Shown here one piece after another: positions 57,434-64,000 of a stretch of 64,000 bases of DNA (within the stretch, counting starts at the first letter, position 1; every line of letters begins with the position of its first letter). The notes beneath the pieces are model-generated. The model was not told the DNA's origin. It saw only the letters and a program-made list of their open reading frames with translations, and did not search any database. Source of the stretch: Malania oleifera (lineage: Eukaryota > Streptophyta > Magnoliopsida > Santalales > Ximeniaceae); contig NC_080419.1 of assembly GCF_029873635.1 (NCBI RefSeq), forward strand, positions 76,930,597 to 76,994,596. Reading direction: 5' to 3'. The position numbers and the translations under genes were made by a program.

Positions 57434-58369
57434 ACTCTTCTAACCAAGAGGTTTGGAAAGTTCCTAAAAATGAATAGGAGGTATACCAAAAAATTCTAGG
57501 ACTCAAAAATAGAAAGGGGAGAGTCAAGTAGAAGGAAGCAAAAGGATGATCCTTCTACTTGTTATAACTGTAGAGAAGTTGGGCACATCAATATGGATTA
57601 TCCCTAGCTAAAGAAAGCGTCCAAAAATAAGAAGAAGGCACTAAAGCTTGGTTGGGACACTCATAGTACCATTAGCTCAGACTTTGAATCTAGTGACAAG
57701 CAAATTGCAAATCTATGTCTAATGGCTCATGAAGACCACGAGGTACATTCATTTTGCTCAGCTTCATCATATTATTCTAGTGATTCTGATAGTGATGATA
57801 GCATGATTCCGCATAATGAATTGCAACAGGAATATCTGTATACTCTTAAAATGCTTGAAAAAATGGCTAAGAGAAATCCTTATTTGAAATTAAAATTAAA
57901 GGAATTTTCAAAGTTGTCGGAAAGACAAAATGAATCTAATGCATCTTTAATAACAGACAAAGATTTGAAAATTAAGGAGTTAGAAAAAAAAATTGGAAGA
58001 CAAATCTAAAATTATTTATAAATTCACAAAGGGTCAAAATAATTTTAAAAGGATTATTGGAGTACAAAGAAATTCCCTAGATAAGGAAGGTCTCGGTTTT
58101 AATGGAAAATAAAATCTTAAACAGAAACATCTTTTCATGGGATACTTTGTGAGATAGTCGAAATCCTATCTTCCAACTAAAGATGCTTATAGATATACTA
58201 CATGTTTTGAATGTAAAAATCTAGGTTACGTAAAATTTGACTTTCTTTTTAATAAAATAGATGTTAAAATTAAGAAAGTCTAGAAAGTCAAAAGAGAGTC
58301 TAGCACTAATCCCCATGGACCCAAGAAAATATGGGTATCAAAATTAGTCATTTGAATGTCCATGGTGGG

Positions 58370-58617
58370 TGTGCATGAGATGATCTTCTTCAAATGATAG
58401 ATGGTATACGAATAATGGATGTTCTGGACATATAAATAGAGACAAAGCAAAATTTGCATCCACGACACCTAAGGGTGGAGGATTCTTCACCTTCAGCGAC
58501 AATGCAAAAGGTAGAATCATTGGAGTAAGTAAGGTTGGTAAGAAACCTTCCCTTGTTATTGATAATATGTTCTTAGTAGATTTTTTAAAACATAACTTGT
58601 TAAGTATAAGTCAATTA
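58370..58617 (+). pseudogene. G aspartic protease, truncated
   Basis: WYTNNGCSGHINRDKAKFAS (about 58402-58462) stands where relatives have WYLDSGCSRHMTGDK. Asp and Ser of the catalytic DSG are both Asn, so it is inactive. Then GGGFFTFSDNAKGRIIGVSK and NLLSISQLHRD, after which gypsy I starts. Confidence 0.8.
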
Positions 58618-60752
58618 CATAGAGACCCGTAGAATTATGGTAATTAAATAATAAAAGAAAGGTGGAGCTTTCGTCGACAAACAGGCTTCTTGGGATCATT
58701 GACATGGACACATGTCTCATCGATGAGAAGATACCATGGGGATGATTTCCTGGACGTGAATTTTGTTGATGAGGAGTAAGGGTTTGTCGATGAAACACCT
58801 CTTAGACTCATCGACAAGGTGACGTGGCTCATCGACTAGGCCACGTGTCAAGACATCTATAAATACGCAAAAATGGGTTTTCAATGAAGAAAATTTTCTC
58901 TCTCTAAAAATGGGATTCTCGCACTTCTCTCCAAGTTTCTGGTTCCGTCTCTCCCTGGTTTGACTATAAGAAGCTACCACGATGATCCTAGGGAGATTCT
59001 CTACAACATAGCCAGAGCGAAATGTTGATTTGAGAAGTTTGAAAACCATCCCAAAACCAGGGTGAGTGGATTATTTGAGTATTTTCAGAAGTACACAGTT
59101 TGTTTGAGGTCAGATTTTGTATTATATGTGAATATATTGGAGTTTTGTGAAGTAAAATTAGGGTATTATATATTCAGGAATAAGATGTTTTGGGATCCTG
59201 CAGGCATGGGCTGAAGACCCAGAAAATATTTTTAGTAGCTCAGGTAAATTATAATTTAGAGAATTTATTAGTATGTGAGTTTGGGGAAATATAGTTGATT
59301 TATTGGAAATATGTACATATGCATTATTTTAGGACTTTGGAGATAGTACGCCGTGAGTGTAAGGGAAATATGGTATGATAGGAATTTTAGTATGATTATC
59401 TACAGAAATTATATGTTTTACCAAATTATTATTATTATTATTCAGATGATAAGTATAACAGAAAATACATATTTCAGAGCATGTGAATCGAATTACTTAA
59501 TTGTGTTGCATGAGTAGATATTTGATTAGTACATAATTTGTATAATTTTCAGAATATCATGATTTACAGTATATATATCGATATAGACAGATATTTACTG
59601 GATATATATTATACAGATATTATATAGACCAGTATTTTACAGTAATTAAGAATATCAAGCTTTTCAAAACCATAACACTCAGACATTATAGATTATACAG
59701 TTAAATATTACAATTATTCAGTTAGATATTAAAGTATTCTCATATCAGATTTAGAGTGTTATGGTTATTTTGGAATCATGCTGAAAACGATAGGATATTT
59801 ATAGAAATAGTATATAAAAAATCAGACCCTTATGAATCAAGTTATGTTCAGTTAGTAGAGCACGGTACCATTGCTATTTTCAGATCAAAGTGGAACCACA
59901 TATCTCAGATAGTATGTGGATTCCCTCAAACCGTGTATGGAGAGTTTCCAGTCTCCCCAATATTCTAGGTTGAGGGGACCAGTTTGATGAGTTAGTTACT
60001 AGTTCCGAGCCTTGGAGAGTTTGTAGTTTTGGGTCGGACTGAGGATTGGTAGACAACAGCTAACTTATCCGGTAGGCCAACCACGATTAAGTCTCGCCTA
60101 CAGGCTGCACAACCCTATAATGAGGGTTTAAATCACGACGTACAATTTTACAAGGTAAACATTTCATTTTTGTATTTGTATATAGATTTACAGAACATTA
60201 GCAATATAGTATGATACTAGAAGTATGAAAAAGTAGAAAAACTCATATATTACAGTTATATTTTAAAATATGATAAATGCAAGTTATACTGAATATTGAT
60301 TTACAAGCTTTTACAGTTTCAAATACTGTTTTTATAATCTTTACAAAACTCAGTCACCACACACTAGAAATAGCATATTTCCTCTTACTAAGCATTGTCT
60401 CATCCTAGTGGTTTAACATTTACAAGTGATCCAGATAGGCGAGCAAATCAGGCGAGCAGATAGAGAGATCTTTTATTTTGCCCTGCTTATATGGTAAGAG
60501 TATTCAGGGGATTATGTTTTTGAGCAAATGATACTGGGGTGATGTGTAAATATGTATATATGGTTTGGAAACATTGAATTATGGTATTGTAAATATGGGT
60601 GTATAACTTAATGTTTTCCACTGCATAGGTGTGTCAATGGGTGTACAAGGATACCTCCGTGCCCATCTGGGGCCTGAGATATTAAAGCAAGAATTACAAG
60701 GGTATCAGAGTAATTTATATAAAAAAAAATGTGTAATTTTTGGGTTGTTACA
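58618..60752 (+). repeat. 5' LTR of gypsy I
   Basis: 2135 bp, CATAGAGACCC to GGGTTGTTACA. The expected TG start reads CA (two transitions). TCGTCGA-type repeats at 58667-58840, G-box CACGTG 58842-58847, TATA 58858-58864. The R/U5 part shares blocks with J. Confidence 0.82.
58667..58864 (+). promoter_or_regulatory. U3 repeat array, G-box and TATA box of gypsy I
   Basis: TTCGTCGACAAAC, CTCATCGATGAGAAG, TTGTTGATGAGG, TTGTCGATGAAAC, CTCATCGACAAGG and CTCATCGACTAGG lead directly into GCCACGTGTC and TCTATAAATAC. The compact order suggests a promoter-proximal control region. Confidence 0.65.
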
Positions 60753-60753
60753 G

Positions 60754-60767
60754 TTTGGTATCAGAGC
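60754..60767 (+). promoter_or_regulatory. Primer-binding site of gypsy I
   Basis: TTTGGTATCAGAGC, two bases after the LTR: initiator tRNA-Met type, complete. Confidence 0.92.
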
Positions 60768-61154
60768 CTAGGTTGCTAGGTTCTGCAGACTCTAGAGTAC
60801 AAAGGAAAACAATACCAGAATATTGGAATGGAATTTTAAGAAGAATGGAAATGGATAATAGTGAGTTAATGTTGGGGAATTAGGATAAGAATTTAGGGAT
60901 CTGTCCTGCGATTTAGAGATATAGTTGTAGGGTGGTTTCTATGTTTTCCCTGGGGTGATGATTTCAAGAAAACCATAATAAACTATGTTTTCCCTGGGGT
61001 GATGATTTCCCGAAAACCATAGTAAACTATCGACGATTTCCATTTCCATATGGTAGGGTCAGACCGTAAATTAGTGATAAGAGGTCAGGGGTATTTTTTG
61101 TTAGAATAGTATTGTAAGGTTCGGATTCTTGGAATAAATTGATAATATTGCAAG

Positions 61155-62075
61155 ATGGGCCTAGGAGGTAGTAGCGCTCACACTAGTGGTGATGATGGAG
61201 CGGGGCCTTTTGGTGTGAGAGGCAGGAACTTAGATGCTGTGTTACGCAGTGTGGCTCAGTAGGTTATAGCTAAGATTTCTTGAAGCTCCAGGAAATAGAT
61301 AGGTTCATCTACAGCTCAGGGATGCATGATAGAAAAATTAACGAAGATGAATCCACAAGCATTTTTAGGAGCGGCTGATCGTGCAGTTGCGGAGAACTGG
61401 ATGTACGAGATAGAGAAGATTTTGAGGGTACTTCATTGCACTGATGAGCAGAGGGTCCTCTATGCCACGTATAAGCTGACCGGGGAGGCCGAGAGATGGT
61501 GGATGACCATTAGTTTACTAGAGGAGTGGAGATCAATTCTAGTGTCGATGACCTGGCTTGATTCAGGGACATGTTCTTTGATAGATACTATCCTGCCTCG
61601 GTTAGAGAGGCTAGAGTACAAGAGTTTTTTAGCTTGTCCTAGGGATCAATGAAAGTCTAGCAGTACGCGGAACAATTCATTGAGTTGTCACGTTTGTGCC
61701 CTTATATTGTTCTAGATGAAGCTAAAAAGGCCAGAATGTTCAAGAGGAATTTGAAGCTAGATATTTATAGACAGGTGGCAATACTAAGGATACAGGACTT
61801 CTTAAAGCTAGTTGACAGGGTCATAATAGCAGAAGAAGAGGGCCGCACCCTTGATTTTTCAGGGTGGTAAATCTGATGGGGGTCAGAGGCAAATGACAAA
61901 GTACAGTGGATTTCAGAGTGGGCAGTCTTATCCCACCTGCCCCATATGTGGATGGAGCCATCCAGGTGAGTGCTGGTTGGGGGAAAATGTCTACTACTGT
62001 TGTGGGAGGCCTAACCATATGGCTAGAACATGTCAGGGACCACCGATTTATGCACCAGCTCCCTGAACAAATCAG
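61155..62075 (+). pseudogene. Gypsy I gag
   Basis: From ATG 61155 (MGLGGSSAHTSGDDGAG) with three early stops, then the retrotransposon gag core: MNPQAFLGAADRAVAENWMY, CTDEQRVLYATYKLTGEAER, WW. A shift near 61558 changes frame; FFDRYYPASVREARVQEFF and then QYAEQFIELSRLCPYIVLDE, KKARMFKRNLKLDIYRQVA and DRVIIAEEEGR follow. Two zinc-binding segments close it: CPICGWSHPGECW (about 61938-61976) and CCGRPNHMARTC (about 62000-62035). This is the two-knuckle arrangement of Tekay/Del-type gags. Confidence 0.88.
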
Positions 62076-62189
62076 GGTGGTCATCAAAGGCCTCATGGAG
62101 GCCAACTAAGGAATACGACACCAGTGTGGGTCTATGCATTGGCGTTGAGAGACATTGAGACTGCTAAAGATGTTGTCACGGTACAATTA

Positions 62190-62500
62190 CTGTAGTGTCA
62201 AATAATATTATTGTTTTGTTTCAAACAGGTGCCACCCATTCCTTTATATTAACGAGGTATGTTAAAGTAACTAGGATAGAGACACATTTATTAGATGTAG
62301 AATTGTTTGTAGTCACGCCGATGGGATCTCTGGTGAGGTGTAGGAAGGTACTTCAAAACTTTCCAATAAGCATTCAGGAAAAAGTACTACAAGCTTATCT
62401 CGTGGTACTAGATATGTAGGGGTTTGATGTAATACTGGGTATGGATTGCCTGGCAACTAATCACGCCAGCATAGATTGCCATCAAAAGGAAGTGATTTTT
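62190..62500 (+). pseudogene. Gypsy I aspartic protease
   Basis: VLFQTGATHSFILTRYVKVT at about 62213-62272: the catalytic Asp before T-G is Gln, so the enzyme is dead. Downstream an open frame to 62419 is followed by a stop (TAG) and then the GFDVILGMDCLATNHASIDC-type flap/linker. Confidence 0.8.
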
Positions 62501-62639
62501 AGACCCCCCAAGTGAGCAAGAATACGGATTTGTGGTTTCATGTGTACGTTCCTCGCCACAGCTAGTGTCAGTAATTTAGTTGAAAAGACTACTACAGGGT
62601 GGTTGCCAGAGGTATGTTGCCTACATAAAAGAAATGCCA

Positions 62640-63480
62640 AAAGAAGAACTAAAATAGGTTGATATTTTAGTGGTTAGAGAATTCCCAAATATTTTTCTAG
62701 AAGAATTGTCTGGCCTACCTCCAGACTGAGAGATTGAATTTACCGTGGATCTACTACCAAGGTCGGCACCGATATCTAAAACACCATACCATATGGATCT
62801 AGTTGAATTAAAGGAATTGAAAGATCAGTTGCAATAGTTGCTGGATAAAGGATTTATCGAGCCTAGTGTGTCGGTGTGGGGGGCCCAGTCATATTTGTGG
62901 AAAAAGAAAGATGGGACCATGAGTTTGTGCATATATTATAGGGAGATAAACAAATTAATAGTCAAGAATAGATATCTTCTTCCCAGGATTGATGACTTAT
63001 TTGATCAGCTCTAAGGGACCCAGGTCTACTCTAAAATTGACTTGCGGCCGGGTTATCATGAGGTGAAAGTTAGAGCAGATGATATTTTGAAAACAATATT
63101 CTGAACCAGATAAGGACATTATGAATTTTTGGTGATGTTGTTTGGGTTGACTCATGCACCAGCGTTATTTATGGATTTAATGAATCGGATGTTTTATCAG
63201 TACTTGAGCCAGTTTGTTGTGGTCTTCATTAATGATATATTGGTTTACTCAAGAAGTTTTGAGGAACACGAGCATTATCTGAAGCTGGTGTTGTTGATAT
63301 TGAGAGAAAGAAAGTTGTATGAAAAATTCAAAAAATGTGAATACTAGTTAAGGCAGGTTACTTTCCTTAGGCATGTGATCTCCGAGGATGGTATATCGGT
63401 TGACTCAAGTAAGATAGAGGAAGTGGTGAGTTGGGTTAGGCCAAGAAAAGCCCAGGAGGTCAAGAGTTATTTGGGTTTAG
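62640..63480 (+). pseudogene. Gypsy I reverse transcriptase
   Basis: LKELKDQLQ and [17 protein letters not shown] at about 62800-62890, then [66 protein letters not shown]. The active-site box reads [13 protein letters not shown] (about 63216-63255), one catalytic Asp changed to Asn. Several stops. Then FLRHVISEDGISVDSSKIEE. Confidence 0.88.
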
Positions 63481-64000
63481 GAGGCTACTACTGACATTTC
63501 GTTGATGGTTTCTCCAAATTATCAGGTCCACTAACACGACTCACAACAAAAAATGTGAACTTTTATTAGACTAATGATTTTGAGGTGCGCTTCCAGGAGT
63601 TAAAGTAGTGGTTGATTTCAGCACCGATACTAGCTATTCCATCAGGGGAGGATGGATTTTTGATATACAGTGATGCATATTTGAGGGGTTTTGGATGTGT
63701 GTTAATACAACATGGAAGAGTTATTGCCTACGCTTCTAGAGAGCTTAAAGAATATGAAAAGAATTACCCTTTGACATTATTTATATGGTGGGAAATGCGA
63801 AATCTTCAACTACCACAATAGCTTAAAATATTTCTTTACCTAGAAAGATTTAAATATGAGGTAAAGACAGTGGCTAGAACTCATTAAATATTATGACTGC
63901 ACTATTAGTTACCACCCAGGGAAATTGAATGTGGTAATAAATGCTCTGAGTAGGAAATCAGTGCGACCAGCACTGGCAGTTATGGAGGTTCAGCATCTGA
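63481..64000 (+). pseudogene. Gypsy I RNase H (partial at window end)
   Basis: After stops near 63490 and 63570, the frame [35 protein letters not shown] is open at 63612-63821. A degenerate continuation to YYDCTISYHPGKLNVVINAL lies at about 63890-63945. Integrase would follow beyond the window. Confidence 0.82.

Larger units (their letters stand above)
54594..58330 (+). pseudogene. G gag, split by LTR H
   Basis: Starts MAHIGVTPFGGGHSSTRPP at 54594. A shift in a T-run (about 54650-54658) moves to the frame that is open from 54689 to 55330: MRIFLQNADWK, EICDKLEVTYDGTKDVKGSR, MYTRFTHITNSLHVLGKTY, IYRGLPQIWEAKA. H is inserted at 55354. The frame resumes at 57439 with a K-R-F-G-K-F motif, then a knuckle CYNCREVGHINMDY whose last Cys is Tyr (about 57568-57600). 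A coiled-coil-rich open part (57722-58009) follows, then a decayed second knuckle (about 58200-58240). The end PHGPKKIWVSKLVI is at about 58311-58350. Confidence 0.85.
58618..64000 (+). mobile_element. Tekay/Del-like chromovirus I, cut by the window end
   Basis: 5' LTR 58618-60752, primer site, gag, protease, RT and start of RNase H in order; integrase and 3' LTR are beyond 64000. Inserted in the protease/integrase region of G. The LTR is related to those of J. All genes are broken. Confidence 0.88.

Noticed and set aside
62640..63480. An endogenous pararetrovirus (caulimovirus-like) RT
   Set aside because: The RT lies after a 2.1-kb LTR, a primer site, a two-knuckle gag and a protease in Tekay/Del order; no movement protein is present.

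Overview
This window is angiosperm nuclear DNA made almost entirely of nested LTR retrotransposons. The basis for a plant assignment is: long Ty1/copia LTRs closed by an initiator-tRNA-Met primer site (TGGTATCAGAG), Sirevirus-style gag/pol/envelope-like gene order with multiple polypurine tracts, a Tekay/Del-like chromovirus, and a tRNA-derived SINE. I see no host gene, rRNA or functional tRNA. The species cannot be named from the sequence.

Layout, with working names. (1) Positions 1-9533: Ty3/gypsy chromovirus J on the minus strand, reduced to two LTRs and an integrase/chromodomain remnant. It has been hit by three LTRs of one Sirevirus-like family, 'family S': L (1-864, partial, -), K (1109-3111, solo, -, TSD CCCTA) and A (5868-8231, solo, +, TSD GTTGT). 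(2) Positions 9534-12548: AT-rich DNA without genes, holding a probable Tat-like LTR remnant with an 18-G polypurine tract. (3) From 12549 on: an old Tork-like copia element F. It is split by three Sireviruses that lie side by side: E (14294-41743, TSD AGTTG), D (41904-52421, TSD AAAAG) and G (starts 52668). E itself holds B (17573-26987, family S, TSD GAATT) in its gag and C (30158-40551, minus, TSD CATAC) in its 3' LTR. D holds a SINE. G holds solo LTR H (55354-57433, family S, minus) and is cut by chromovirus I (58618 to the window end). Target-site duplications at both ends and host reading frames that resume across the insertions support this order.

How the parts work together. C and D keep a full set of genes (gag, protease, integrase, RT, RNase H, then a separate envelope-like reading frame about 325 bp downstream of pol), but all are interrupted by stops or frameshifts. 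B and E are pol-less: E keeps only gag, B keeps an intact but internally rebuilt gag plus an envelope-like gene. They would depend on enzymes supplied by relatives such as C or D.

The most interesting signal is regulatory. Just upstream of the TATA box, the LTRs carry arrays of short degenerate repeats: CGGTCGACCG palindromes in family S, TCGTCGACGA-like in copia G and in gypsies I and J, GACAGACGACTG-like in D, CAGCTGACTGAC-like in E. In B, D and E a second copy of the element's own array lies inside the element; in B and D it sits just ahead of the envelope-like gene, followed by a pyrimidine-rich leader and, in B, a TATA box. This looks like an internal promoter built from the same parts as the LTR promoter.
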